Of a stretch of 64,000 nt of DNA, positions 1 through 10,521 are shown in pieces. Position 1 is the first letter of the stretch, and each line of letters starts with the position of its first letter. The notes under the pieces were generated by a model that saw nothing but the letters and a program-made list of their open reading frames with translations, did not search any database and had not been told where the DNA came from. Origin of the DNA: Dipteronia dyeriana (lineage: Eukaryota > Streptophyta > Magnoliopsida > Sapindales > Sapindaceae); the NCBI GenBank assembly GCA_032871835.1, contig CM065300.1, positions 66,103,192-66,167,191 of the forward strand. Direction: 5' to 3'. A program made the translations under genes and the position numbers.

Positions 1-2
1 TG

Positions 3-1090
3 AAACAAGCTCCTCGATAGTGGTAAAAGAAGTTTGATGGGTTTATTCAACGGAATGGCTACTTTAGATGCAATGCTGACCATTGCTGCTACTTCAAGAA
101 GGTTAAATCGAGCTTCATAATATTGCTACTTTATGTTGATGACATGTTAGTAGCTGATGCAGAGTTGGAAGAGATTAACAACTTGAAGAAGCAACTATCG
201 AGTGAGTTCGAGATGAATGACTTAGGAGCAGCAAAGCAGATCCTTGGAATGAGGATTAGCAAAAACAAACCGATGGGTACTTTACAGCTATCTCAGGCAG
301 AGTATGTTCGTAAGGTGTTACAGAGATTTAACATGGGCGATGCAAAGCCGATAAGAACACCATTAGCTAGTCATTTCAGATTGTCCAAAGAGTAGTGTCT
401 AGAGACGGACGAAGAAAAATACTTCATGGTTATAGTACCATATGCATCAACCATAGGAAGCCTGATGTACACCATGGTTTGCACTAGACCAGATATTTCC
501 CATGCAGTGGGAGTTGTGAGCAGATACATGTCTAATCCAGGCAAGCAACATTGGGAAGCAGTGAAGTGGATCCTAAGGTACCTGCGGGGTACGACAGAGA
601 AGTGTCTAACCTTCAAGAGAGATGAACTCAAGCTAGAAGGTTATGTAGATTCTGATTTTGTTAGAGAGGTGGATCACAGGAGAAGCACCATCAGATATGT
701 GTTCATAATGGAGAGTACAGCTATTAGTTGGGTTTCTCATTTGCAGAAGATAGTGACAATATCTACAACTGAAGCAGAGTATGTGGCTGTGACAGAAGCT
801 AGCAAGGAGCTTATATGGTTACAAGGGTTGTTAGCAGAGTTAGGATTCGAGCAAATGATAAATGTGTTGCACAGTGTCAGAGTACGATACACTTGGCCAA
901 GAATTCAACGTTCCATTCTAGGGCCAAGCATATAGGACCGTGGTATCATTTCATTCGATCGTTAATTAAAGATGGAGTGTTAAAGCTTGTGAAGATCGCA
1001 GGGAGTAAGAATCCAGCTAATATGTTAACCAAACTAGTCACTACAGAGAAACTGGAGCTGTGCGCAGCTTTAGTAAGTCTTCAAGGTTGA
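3..1090 (+). pseudogene. copia pol remnant: reverse transcriptase and RNase H
   Basis: This is the C-terminal part of a copia polyprotein, which would copy element RNA into DNA and degrade the template RNA. The RT catalytic box YVDDM lies at about 135-149. After it come the usual LSQAEYVRKVL and TRPDISHAVG blocks at about 291 and 487. RNase H follows, with the DSD motif near 649 and STTEAEY near 766. Frame 3 is open except for stops at 18, 24 and 393. A frameshift near 860-880 moves the end (AKNSTFHSRAKHIG, then ANMLTKLVTTEKLE) into another frame that ends at 1090. The aspartate normally found just before the SQSAIHLAKN block is altered. The 5' half lies outside the window. Confidence 0.88.
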
Positions 1091-1170
1091 AGACAGAGGA
1101 GGATGAGCGTACCATACCTGTCTACTAGTCATCGAGGAAGGAAGAAGAAGTCTACTCTAGTTTCAGTCTT

Positions 1171-1181
1171 CAAGTGGGAGA
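1171..1181 (+). promoter_or_regulatory. polypurine tract of the first copia element
   Basis: CAAGTGGGAGA lies directly before the LTR start at 1183. This is the standard copia plus-strand primer sequence and position, and it fixes the LTR boundary. Confidence 0.75.
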
Positions 1182-1182
1182 T

Positions 1183-1546
1183 TGTTGGGTTGTGAAGCCT
1201 GAATCCTATTATGTTTAGGATTTGTTCTCTATTCTATTTAGACTGTTTTATTGTTTAATTTTGGAAAAGAATTCTTATTAGCTTTAGGCTAGACTTTATT
1301 ATAAATACTCTTGTAATTCTTATGTGTAATATGTGTTGCATAGAGAGGAAAGAAAAGAATATTGAGAGCCGTTAGGAGAGAGATATTGCTTCGTTATTGT
1401 AAACACCGATTTCATAGTGGAAGTTGAGTGCATGTGCGCTCCATGGACGTAGGCTTACGCTGAACCACGTTAAATATCGTGTCTTTTATTTTATTTTTTC
1501 TTGTGTGTTTGATTGTGCATATTCCTTAAGCCGATACATCCACAAT
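1183..1546 (+). repeat. 3' LTR of the first copia element
   Basis: It starts TGTTGGGTTGTGAAGCC after the polypurine tract. A TATAAATA box lies near 1300, and a CGTTAAATATCGTGTC stretch near 1468 resembles the usual copia LTR tail. The right end is uncertain by tens of bases, because neither a clear CA terminus nor a mate LTR is available. Confidence 0.65.
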
Positions 1547-2440
1547 AACTTGATAGTTAGAGCTTATACATCGGCCACTAACCGGTGCACCTAGAGGTAT
1601 TTTCTATTTTTCAAGTCACTATATTTGAGGGACTTGGATCTTTACCAAACCTAATCGTATAACACGAGTATTATAATAAATATGCGGTTAAAATAAAATT
1701 AATTTCAATAATCTCTTTATCTTCAACCAATCACATACTTTTAAAAAGATAAGATGCGTAGTGGAACCAAGTCTATTTTTGAGACACTTGAGCAACCCAA
1801 GAACTACTTGAAAGAGATTTGGATCCTTTATTGATATGATCTTTTTCCTGACCTTTTTAAAATATGTGATTGGTTGTTGTTAAAGTGGTTATGGAAATCA
1901 ATCATATCTTAACCACACATTCACTGCAATACTTATGTGTCATGAGATTAGATGATATCAGAAAAAAGATTAGACCAGTAGAAGATCCAAATTCACTCGA
2001 AAGAGGCTATACATTAGATTTGTTGAAATTGACTCGTCTGCATTGCTTACGTGGCACTTTGTCCATTTGACTTTCCAATTAACCAAATTTCACAATATAC
2101 ATATGTTAATGTTGGAATTATCTCTGAAATTAAAATTATATCACATAATTAATCAAATGATAGCAAAATATTGAAACTTAGATAATTAAATTATTGATAA
2201 GATAAGGTTGGTCGAATGGTTTATCTCTCACACTTGTATCATTTGGGAATATTGTAATTTAAAAAAAAAGGATAATTAATTTTTTGATCAACTCATCAAC
2301 TATGAATGATCAAATATAACTCTTAATTTGTAAAAGTTAAATTTATAAATGAAAAAAGATGTTTCCTCTCGATTGTATTAAGCACAAAAAGAAACGCTAA
2401 ATAAACGAATTAACACTAAATTATGCTCATTATTAATATT

Positions 2441-2443
<3 letters not shown>

Positions 2444-2480
<37 letters not shown>
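2444..2480. repeat. (TA)n microsatellite
   Basis: Perfect TA dinucleotide run of about 37 bases in AT-rich DNA. Confidence 0.95.
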
Positions 2481-2482
<2 letters not shown>

Positions 2483-2583
2483 ATATAATTTTGACAATAC
2501 CCACCGATTGAATTATGCTAATTTATATGATATCCTCAAGATCATTCACAACATGCTCTCATTTGAATTGGTAATTAAAGCCA

Positions 2584-2609
2584 ATATATATATATATATA
2601 TATATATAT
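2584..2609. repeat. (TA)n microsatellite
   Basis: Perfect TA run of about 26 bases. Confidence 0.95.
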
Positions 2610-2807
2610 TATGAAAGTCCTTTTCTCCTCTAACTTACATCAGGACTCCTTTTCTCCTCAGTACGTATTTACATCAGTGCATTGTATGTGAACCACTGAT
2701 TATAGAGAAGTTTTGATAAGTGTATACACTTTGATTCAAAGTATGTAAATCTAATGGTCCACAACCAACGCACTGATAAAGTTATATCAGTAGGCACATA
2801 CTTGAAC

Positions 2808-2810
2808 ATA

Positions 2811-2859
<49 letters not shown>

Positions 2860-2860
2860 T
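2808..2860. repeat. compound (CATA)n-(TA)n microsatellite
   Basis: CATA repeats run into a TA run. The change of unit suggests a one-base difference that spread by slippage. Confidence 0.95.
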
Positions 2861-3078
2861 ATTGTCAGTTCGAACTGATATAAATCCCTTTTATGTGGAT
2901 TATTGGATTTAAATGTTTTGACTTGATTGCATGCACTTGTTAAAGCATCTTTTAAATTCACCGGTCCACATATAAGGAACTGATATATTTTTATCAATTA
3001 GAATTGACAATAGAAAAATTATATATATATATATGGTTCGAAAAATTAATGGCATCTTTTAGGGGGGCTTTTGTGGAA

Positions 3079-3857
3079 ATATCATCACATTAATAAATCA
3101 TGTTTAAAAGGCACCATTTAAAGTGTGGAGATGAAAATACTCATGTCGTCACTGTCGTTGTGAAGAAAGAGTGAAAAAGTAAAGAGACAAAAAGTGAAAT
3201 CGAGCTTTTACTTGCATTCGACGTTTTGTATTTGTTGAAAGTTGTTGAGGAAGATGAAATCGAGATTTTATTTACATATGAGTTTTTGTTTGTTGGGATT
3301 TTAACATGTAATCGAGCTTTTATACAGAACCTTTGAGCTTTTGTATAAAATCTAGGAGTTTTTATAAAAACTCGGATTGAGCTTTTGTACAAAAGCTCGA
3401 AGTTTTTATATAAAAGCTAGAAGCTTTTATACAAAAGCTCGATCCGAGCTTTTATAAAAGTTTCGAGATTTTATATAAAAGCTCGATCCGAGTATACAAA
3501 AACTCCGAGCTTTTATACAAAAGCTTCGAGCTTTTGTAATTACATATCAGATGCTTTTGTAATTACATATCAGATTTTTTTGTAATTACATTTCTAGTCT
3601 TGTAAGTACTGACCAGCGAATGCGTCTGCGTAGCCTCACTAAACTAATTATCCAATGAAGATGCATTGATAATGTTATGATGTTTGACCTCCATTGGAGG
3701 TCTGTTAAACAGACCTCTATGAAGAAGATGAAAGAATAAAATCTTCGAAAATTTCAAAATAAGAGCTGATTGAAGTACAAAGACAACTTTTAAGGATATT
3801 TTGGACAGTTTACCACAATAGGTGCCTTTTAAACATAAGTTATTAAATTGGTGATAT
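3079..3857. mobile_element. non-autonomous TIR DNA transposon, copy 1
   Basis: The terminal inverted repeats are about 37 bp. Left arm 3079-3115 (begins ATATCATCACATTAATAAAT) pairs with the reverse complement of 3821-3857 (begins ATATCACCAATTTAATAACT). Both arms end at the same TTAAAAGGCACC block. No transposase is visible. The interior has a block of short palindromes at 3305-3540. Its right part (3615-3690, CGAATGCGTCTGCGTAG) is similar to 6733-6860 of the second copy. I cannot define a target-site duplication, so superfamily is not assigned; a Mutator-like element is possible. Confidence 0.62.
3305..3540. repeat. block of short palindromic repeats inside TIR element 1
   Basis: Variants of CGAGCTTTTATACAAAAGCTCG recur about eight to ten times. 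The best is a perfect 20-bp palindrome at 3379-3398, GAGCTTTTGTACAAAAGCTC. The unit is its own reverse complement, so both strands read alike. A matching block is absent from element 2, which has a different repeat in the corresponding place. Confidence 0.8.
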
Positions 3858-4156
3858 CATCATAATATAAAAAAAAAAATGACAATCCTCACAATTTCCT
3901 ATATATATATATATAAATACAGACAATGTCGTCATAAAATGATGATTCTTGCTAGCTAGGCTCATCCTTTATGTAATAATTTAATTGGTTTTTCATGTAC
4001 TCTTGCGTTAGATACACACCGCCTATAGGCTATATCCATATATGCTTTTCCCCATTAATTTTGATCTTCCACTATCTCCCAAAAGGAAAAGATATCGCAA
4101 GTATCTTTCCAATTCCAACAAATACCAATACCAGTATACCACCATAACAATATTTT

Positions 4157-4199
<43 letters not shown>

Positions 4200-4615
4200 G
4201 ATACTAGAAATTCTGCTTTATAGACTTGTATACATTGTTGCCACCTAAGTGAATTACGTGGAAAATTGTCACTTTACTCACGCACTCCTGCCTCAAAACT
4301 CCACGAGACATAAGTCGTTTAGAACAAGCCCCCAATGCCACTCAACTAGGAGAAAATCTAGTATTCTGCCACTAATATACTAATATATTAATATTTAATA
4401 TATTTTTTTAACTTCATATACTGATGTATTGATGTATTTGTGGCAAGATACACCATTCAACTTGTACGTTCGGTGCATTGACGATTTTCTCACCGGTTAG
4501 GGCAGCACCTTTAGCTCTCTCCATTTATCCTTCACCTCTCATTCACGAACTACCTCATCAAGCTCATATGTCAGCTCACATCAGCTCTCTTTTCTCTCTC
4601 TCTTAAGAAAAAAAA
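3858..4615. other. AT-rich DNA, no gene seen
   Basis: It contains a short (TA)n run at about 3900-3914 and a longer (AT)n run at 4159-4195. No coding or transposon signal was recognised. Confidence 0.6.
4159..4195. repeat. (AT)n microsatellite
   Basis: Perfect AT dinucleotide run of about 37 bases. Confidence 0.95.
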
Positions 4616-5262
4616 ATGTCTCATATCGCTACAATGATTAGCTCATCGCATCAGCTCATGCTCATGCATGTCAATGTGCATCATGGTGATGATGCTAATA
4701 TTCATGGTTGTGTAGGTTTTGTTCCTTTTTACAACCAGTGCCGGTCCTGACTATTCCGAGGTCCCAGGACGAAATCTTAAAAATATGCACTATACTAACA
4801 AATTCTTCTCCACCTCATCTCACAATAAAATTAAAAATTTCTTGACTTTTATATCTCCGGCTACTTTTTTTTTGTCTTTGGTGGATGGAGAAGAAATGAA
4901 GAATATACAGGTATTATGTGATAGGAAAGTATGAAACTTTAAAAATTGGATTTTGTACTAGAATAGAACGAATTAGGTCAGGTTCTATTTTTTTTATTGT
5001 TTGGATTTTTTTTTTACAACTTAACCCATGATAAAAACTAACATCTTATATTTAGGGCCCTTAGGCATGAGGGGCCCGGGACAGGTTCCCACCCTTGACC
5101 CACCCCAGTGTCGCCCTAGTTTACAACCCTTATGAGGGAGATAATGATGACGATGATGGCAATGACTTGCACCTGCAACATCCATGGAAGGCGACGGGGA
5201 TGATCAAAATGATGATGACGATAGAGGATATGATTATGCTCCAGCTGCTTAAGGGGATTATA
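4616..5262 (+). pseudogene. unidentified acidic ORF interrupted by a hAT-like insertion
   Basis: An ATG at 4616 opens 40 codons that end exactly at the left target duplication (4735). If the inserted element and one duplicate copy are ignored, the frame continues at 5128 for 44 more codons to a TGA at 5260-5262. The right part is very acidic (EGDNDDDDGND near 5134). A second acidic run, GDGDDQNDDDD near 5190, lies in the next frame, which suggests an additional frameshift. I do not recognise the protein. It may be a chance frame or a captured gene tail. The clean codon boundary at the insertion site is suggestive, not proof. Confidence 0.35.
4736..5119. mobile_element. hAT-like non-autonomous insertion (384 bp) with 8-bp TSD
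   Basis: The 8-bp sequence TTTACAAC occurs on both sides (4728-4735 and 5120-5127), the duplication length typical of hAT transposons. The element begins CAGTGCCGGTCCTG and ends CAGTGTCGCCCTAG; the GGGCCC-rich ends look like plant hAT MITE ends. The two ends match better as direct than as inverted repeats, so the terminal inverted repeats are weak. No transposase is present. Confidence 0.55.
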
Positions 5263-5311
5263 TGATAATCTATACATCTTAACAGAACCCTAACTAGTTC
5301 TACATATATAT

Positions 5312-5312
<1 letters not shown>

Positions 5313-5368
<56 letters not shown>
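5313..5368. repeat. (AG)28 microsatellite
   Basis: Uninterrupted AG run of 56 bases. On the minus strand it falls inside a short open frame as a serine-leucine run, which is an artefact of the repeat. Confidence 0.97.
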
Positions 5369-5369
<1 letters not shown>

Positions 5370-5404
5370 AAAGAGCCCTATAAACCTACATGTTTTGTTA
5401 ACCA

Positions 5405-5731
5405 TATTATGAGTTGCTTGTTTTTTTTTTTCTGTTTTTATATTTACAGGTTTACTGTTTCTAGCTTGTTTCCAACTATATTGTATTGGAAACTCTTATT
5501 TATTTATTTATTTCATAATTGGTGGCTTATATAGTTATATAAGAGATATTGTATCATGATATGGTGTTGATATAGAATAATTTACTACTTATTTTATTAA
5601 TAATTAATTTCTCATGTGTGTTTGAAATTCTTTAGTATAATATTGCTTAAAGTTTGATTTTTTATTACACTGAGTATTGAGTCAATATAATGAAGAGATC
5701 AAAAATTAAATGACACTTTTTAGGTTCAATA
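5405..5731. other. AT-rich DNA, no gene seen
   Basis: The stretch contains TATTTATT and poly-T runs, with no reading frame or element ends that I can support. Confidence 0.55.
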
Positions 5732-5877
5732 GGGGCATAGCTCAATTGGTAGATGAACGAGTTTGAGGATTGAGCAAATGACTCCCAGGTCAACTACTCG
5801 AATCCTACCAATGATAAAATGTTCTTTAAAAAAAATACCTGGTCCAACTCCCGGATTAATAGATATTGTAAAAAAAG
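5732..5877 (+). mobile_element. tRNA-derived SINE
   Basis: The 5' end GGGGCATAGCTCAATTGG looks like a tRNA head. It contains an RNA polymerase III box A match TAGCTCAATTGG at 5738-5749 and a box B-like ACTCGAATCCT at 5796-5806. A tRNA-unrelated body and a poly-A tail (5871-5877) follow. Length of about 146 bp fits plant SINEs. The sequence CACTTTT occurs near 5714 and again just after the tail (5879), a possible but imperfect target duplication. The box spacing and missing anticodon-arm pairing argue against a real tRNA gene. Confidence 0.6.
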
Positions 5878-5902
5878 GCACTTTTGAGGCACGTTTTTTC
5901 AA

Positions 5903-6992
5903 CACCGTCTTTATTTTAATAACTTATGTTTAAAAAACACTTATTATGGTGAACATATCAAAATGCCCCACAGTAACCTTCTTCACCATTTTTTTTTTCG
6001 TTTCAAAATTCTCCATCAATGGAGGTGGAACCGACGGATCAAAGAACACACATATACCGACGATGACGGTGGACACACGTACATTGACTATGACTAAACA
6101 CAATAGCGATTTATGATTTCTCTAAAAAAACGAAGTATGTAACTTTCTCTGAAAATGAAGGGTTTCGAATTGGGGACTCGATGTTATAGAAGATGAACAG
6201 AACAGAAAAAGAGGAGCACATAACAACAACTCAAAAGTCTCGAAAAGCAATCATAAAGTCTCAGACACACAAACACAAAGTCTTTGACATCATACAGAAG
6301 TCTCGGAACACAAACACAAGTCTCGGAACACAATCACAAAATCTCGGAACACAATCACAAAATCTCGGAACACAAATCCAAAGTCTCGGACACATAAACA
6401 CAAAGTCTCAAACATCATATAGAATTCTCGGACACATAATTACAAAGTCTCGGACAACATACAAAAGTCTCGAATAACATACCAAAAATCTCGGACAGCA
6501 TACAAAAGTCTCTGAACACACAAACACAAAGTCTCATACATCATATAAAAGTCTCAGAAACTAAGTTATTGTTCATCATCTTCTTTACTCGAAAATCTCA
6601 ACCTTCAACAACTTTAACAATGGAAGATTCAAAACCAAGACCCAATTTGGAGTTAATATTGAACAAAAATCTCTGGGGACGTTGCCCCCCGACCCCCTCG
6701 AGTTGACCGGACAGCTCGACCACTGCGAGCTTAACCCCCGAATGCATAAGCGTAGGGCCACTAACTAATTCATTGAAGATGCACCCTTCACCGGTCAAGG
6801 CCCTAGTTCTCATCTAGGCAACTAATCCATTTGCTTCTTATCTCATGTTATGATGTTGATTTTGTTTGAGTTGGGAATCGGTAAGCAGAGAAAAGTAAAA
6901 GAAAAGTTAAAATCAAAATAATAATAATAATAAAATGTGTAAAGTAAGGGCATTTTTAGAAATCATTTAAACATAAGTTCTTAATATGGTGC
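5903..6992. mobile_element. non-autonomous TIR DNA transposon, copy 2
   Basis: The left end carries AATAACTTATGTTTAAA (5919-5935). The right end (about 6965-6983) is its near reverse complement, and similarity continues outward to a CACC motif at both ends. These arms match the arms of the 3079-3857 element. The inner right segment 6733-6860 is also similar to 3615-3690. The middle is replaced by a different tandem repeat (6229-6560). No transposase is seen. Confidence 0.58.
6229..6560 (+). repeat. short tandem repeat block inside TIR element 2
   Basis: Units built on AAGTCTCGGAACACAAACAC recur more than a dozen times with a period of about 20-30 bases. The plus-strand frame 6193-6477 that crosses it is a repeat product (SLGTQSQNLGTQSQN) with no sign of a real protein. 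Confidence 0.8.
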
Positions 6993-7029
6993 TCCTCATA
7001 CTTTATCTCACTATCGAAGGTACACGGGT

Positions 7030-7600
7030 AAACTGCAGTGAACTTTATCATTCACACTAGTCATTCTCTCGGGACTTCCCTCATATTCAGCTTTTACGAG
7101 ATTATCTTTAAATCGCTCGCAAGATGGGTAATCTCTCTAGACGAAGTTCTGGCGGCTTATCTCGAACTGGTTGTCCTTGACATATCTGGGTAAACACAAA
7201 CAGAAGCAGAAGTAGGAGAGTTAGAAGATGGAGGGACAAACTCAGGATGAGTAATGGAGTAATCAACACTTAAAGCAACATGTTGAAAATGAAGGAGTGT
7301 ACGCGTGAAAGTTACCCCAAAGTATAGATTCAAACCTAGCGATATTTTCTTTATCACTTGCCTTAATGACATGCATAAAAAGTTTGAAATATCAATAACG
7401 AAGAGCATGGTCCATACCTGAGAGATTGGTGAGAGCAATAAAAACAAGAACCGTTGATGAAAAGAAATTTAACGGAGAAAAAAGCTCGAGATTTGGAGGA
7501 GAAGTAAATATTAGGGTTTTTTACGGAAGAAGTTATGAAGTCGTGAGAGGGAAAAGAAAAGTTTAGAATTATATATAGGAGTGGGTGACGTCATCAGAAC
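7030..7600 (-). pseudogene. possible fragment of an unidentified gene, minus strand
   Basis: Reading leftwards there is a TATA-like CCTATATATAATTC at 7579-7566, a leader containing AAACCCTAA near 7518, and an open stretch at 7447-7157 ending near SVDYSITHPEFVPPSS. Another frame then reads plausibly as protein (for example SCERFKDNLVKAEYE) to about 7020. The frame change and a possible CAG-GTATGG donor near 7421 could mean introns or decay. I do not recognise the family. It lies just outside TIR element 2, so transposon capture is one possible origin. Confidence 0.25.
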
Positions 7601-7639
7601 ACACAAACTCTACCAGGCGTAACATATAGGAGTGGGAGT

Positions 7640-8439
7640 AGGTGCACGAAACTTGAAAACCATGTCTCATTCGAAATTAAAAAATGGCCAAATGATTGCG
7701 TCAGCCGAAACGGACATGATTGAAGTTAACGCTTAACTGTTAAACATTTAATGTGCATTAATGAGCTACAGAATAAAAAAGAAGAACAAATTAAACACAC
7801 TTTGTCGAACAGGTTACATTTGGAATGAGATACTCGGTCTTGTATATTTAAGGGGGTATTGTTATTGGCATAATTTGGATGATATGACATGTCAGTACAA
7901 GACAAGCCTCAAGGGTACCGCATCACCAAAAGTCAACCAGATCGAACCAACCCAAGTTGACTAAAGAAAACCCATTAAACCCCCCAACCAAGATAATGCA
8001 AACGATCGGATAAGGAGACCCGATCAGGAACGTCAGGATGGTCGGGGCAAAGACTGTGATCGGGTGAAACAGCTGGTCATGGAAAGTAAAATCGATCAGG
8101 TTTGGTTAGTGGTCGGCTGAATGATACGTGGATAACATTCGGGTTTAATGAAGTTATGACTCTAATACGCATGAAAAGAATCCAACTTAAACAAGACATC
8201 TCGAAGTGCATCCTGATAAGGGAACAAACTTCCTCATAGATATCAGAGTATAAATTAGGCAAGAGATCTAATACAATTAAAGTGCAAACAACAAGAAACA
8301 TGGAGAGAAGTAATATAACGCCAATAAGATAGAGTTTGGTTATATCACGGGAACTTATTTTACTTGTACACCAATATTTAGGGTTCCATACGTGTATACA
8401 TAGACCTTAATAACACCTATATAGGGGTGAACGCCAATT
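7640..8439. other. no supported gene; possibly decayed LTR sequence
   Basis: A TGTTATTGGCATAATTTGG start near 7859 and a TATAAATTAG box near 8251 give it an LTR-like look, but I cannot find the mate or the ends. The minus-strand frame at 8077-8301 has no recognisable similarity. Confidence 0.35.
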
Positions 8440-8570
8440 AAGCTTACAAGAGTGCAAGCGTGGATGTTTCCCCACCTTGGGGTTTTACCATGTAAAATCT
8501 TGTGCCTTGTTTGCTTTTTTATTTATTTCGATTCATAGCTTGATTGTTTATTCATATTCACTTGTTCAAT
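8440..8570 (+). repeat. fragment of a copia-type LTR end
   Basis: The sequence CGTGGATGTTTCCCCACC (near 8459) with the following TTTTACCATGTAAAATCTTG and a T-rich tail is the characteristic end of Tork-type LTRs; compare 1440-1540. A second copy of the same motif lies at 9638-9676. Confidence 0.4.
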
Positions 8571-9390
8571 GAGTGATCAATTAAACCTAATCCAAAAATC
8601 ATTGTCAACATATTTTGTTTTTTGTTTTTTGAAAATAAAATGAAAATTGGTTAATGAACGTGATTTCGAAATTATTTTTGGAAAACAAAATGAAAACAGA
8701 TTGAAAAACAACTGCAGAACAAGGCCTATGTTTTCACATGTTTGGGAGTTGCTTTGTACTAGCTTTTGATGTAGGACTATTTGTGCTTCATTTGATTGAT
8801 TTTTGATGATAAATAGTATTTTCATGTGCTAGGTTCTTTTAATTAAACATATATTGAAATTAGCACAACTAATTGCGTATTTAAAGCTATTTTGACTTTG
8901 ATTGAGTATTGTGAGAAATATATGCTCTAGATATTTGCTAGAACTTGGATTGATCATATCTAATGAATCTAACATGTTATTTGTTTGTTACTAAAATCTT
9001 GAATGTGTGCTTAGTATATATATGCCTTGATTCAAGTTTTAGTTACATGAATGATTCTAGGAATTAAATGAGTTTGTGGTGTTTCACATTTTCCAGAATT
9101 TTCATTCATGCATAGTAACTATACTATTTTTATGTTGTGAACTCATATGCAAGTTCCCATCGGATGTGTTGCTCATCATATTCTATATTGAATGCTTGTT
9201 TTCATTTTTGCATTCGTTGATCACATTAGGAAGTCATTGTAAAAGGAATGAAGTCTTGGCTAGGACATATGGTTCGGATAGCTAAGCATGGAGTCTTGAT
9301 TAAGACATGAGGTCCAAATAATCAAGCAATGGAGACTTTCTAGAGGTGAGAGTGCATTGGATAGTAGAACCGGGATATTAATATGTGATG
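8571..9390. other. AT-rich DNA, no gene seen
   Basis: Both strands were checked. The short frames at 8577-8825 (minus) and 9076-9285 (plus) show no known motifs. The stretch lies between two copies of a copia LTR-end motif. Confidence 0.5.
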
Positions 9391-9600
9391 CAGTTCAATA
9401 GAGAGTGTGTCGTTTGTTGATCACTTTTGAGAAATTTCCAACTTCTTAATGTGTTGTGTAGAAGTGGAGTCCAATAGATAGTGTGTCATTTGTTGATCAC
9501 TTTTAAGGAATTTCCAATCTACCAATATGGATTGGGTAGACGTCGAGTCTAATATAGAGGGTGTTATTTGTTGGTCACTTTTGATGAATGTCTTGTCTAC
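9391..9600. repeat. three tandem copies of a ~76-bp unit
   Basis: The sequence AGTGTGTCGTTTGTTGATCA and its variants recur at about 9394, 9470 and 9547, each followed by a diverged GAAATTTCCAA part. The minus-strand frame 9639-9421 translates the repeat (KSDQQ, LDSTSTQ twice each). Confidence 0.75.
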
Positions 9601-9635
9601 TTTCCAATAATAAAAGTACCCAATGGTTGTATTCA

Positions 9636-9677
9636 ACACGTGGATGTTTCTTCCTTAGAGGTTTTACCATGTTAAAA
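9636..9677 (+). repeat. second copia LTR-end scrap
   Basis: CACGTGGATGTTTCTTCC with GGTTTTACCATGTTAAA repeats the motif of 8459-8498. It stops where family C homology starts at about 9678, so it marks a junction. Confidence 0.35.
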
Positions 9678-10470
9678 AAATCCATGTAGATCCCGGCTTG
9701 GTTAAATCAAGTCTCTAGTAGTAAGAGCAGTACTCGAACGTACCTCATCACCATATATGCCAAGCTTTACCTCATGTCACCTCTATAAAGTACCTCGCCA
9801 AAGTGACATAAAAAACCAGAGTTCTCCTCCAAACAGCGTAGGAAAAGAGGGTTGACTTTCACGACATTTACGATAGAACAACCTTATTAATAGAGGAAGT
9901 CAACCCTATTAATGAGGTCAACCGTATTAATTGAGGTAGTCAACTCTATTAAATGATATAATCAACGCCATTAAAAAGATAATATTCAACTCCACGTACG
10001 CCACCTAAATGAGAGAGTCCAAAGAGGAAACAGACGCCTTTGCCTCCAAGATATCCTTCACAACTGATTATTTGGGGTCAACTACAATAGAAAATTCCAC
10101 CTAATAAGGAAGGAAGATCAATCCAGTAATCTTCGGAGTGGGCAACAAGCAATTGGAACCAATAAATATTACAGAGCTTTCTCTATGAAAGGAAAGGTCA
10201 AAATACATGCTCCAATACATGCTTCAATACATGCTTGATTCGACGCCTGACTACACATAACAATTCTCACCAGAAATGTCTCACCAACAGTGTAAAAGGC
10301 ATCTTGCCTAAATTCTCCTTATATCACCATTGTAATATTATCTCAGCTACATGTATTACCTCTCCCAAAAACATACCGGGATTGATTAGCATTCGATTAC
10401 TATTGTAAGCTCTCCGGAACACCATGGTTGTATTATTTCTCCATTGTTGTAAGCTCCTAGGAGCACCACT

Positions 10471-10521
<51 letters not shown>

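Larger units (their letters stand above)
1..1546 (+). mobile_element. 3' end of a Ty1/copia (Tork-like) LTR retrotransposon
   Basis: This is the right-hand part of a copia element cut by the window edge. In order it has reverse transcriptase, RNase H, a polypurine tract at about 1171-1181 and an LTR that starts at 1183. The RT and RNase H sequence types (LGMRIS after the YVDD box, STTEAEY in RNase H) and the short LTR resemble the Tork/Tnt1 group; lineage is inferred from pattern only. Stops and a frameshift show it is dead. Confidence 0.85.
1547..3078. other. AT-rich DNA without a recognisable gene
   Basis: No reading frame here resembles a known protein. The stretch holds simple repeats: (TA)n at 2444-2480 and 2584-2609, (CATA)n running into (TA)n at 2808-2860, and (AT)n at 3020-3034. 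I see no transposon ends. Confidence 0.6.

Noticed and set aside
1547..1565. Primer-binding site after the first copia LTR (CTTGATAGTTAGAGCTT)
   Set aside because: Too degenerate against TGGTATCAGAGC, and a 3' LTR should not be followed by one.
2213..2260. tRNA-like GGTCGAATGGTTTATC stretch
   Set aside because: Only a short resemblance; no box B or tail.
5130..5405. Minus-strand frame with a serine-leucine run
   Set aside because: Product of the (AG)28 microsatellite.
5732..5810. tRNA gene
   Set aside because: Boxes A and B are present, but the arms do not fold into a full cloverleaf and a poly-A tail follows, so a SINE is more likely.
6193..6477. 94-codon ORF in TIR element 2
   Set aside because: Translation of a short tandem repeat, no protein character.
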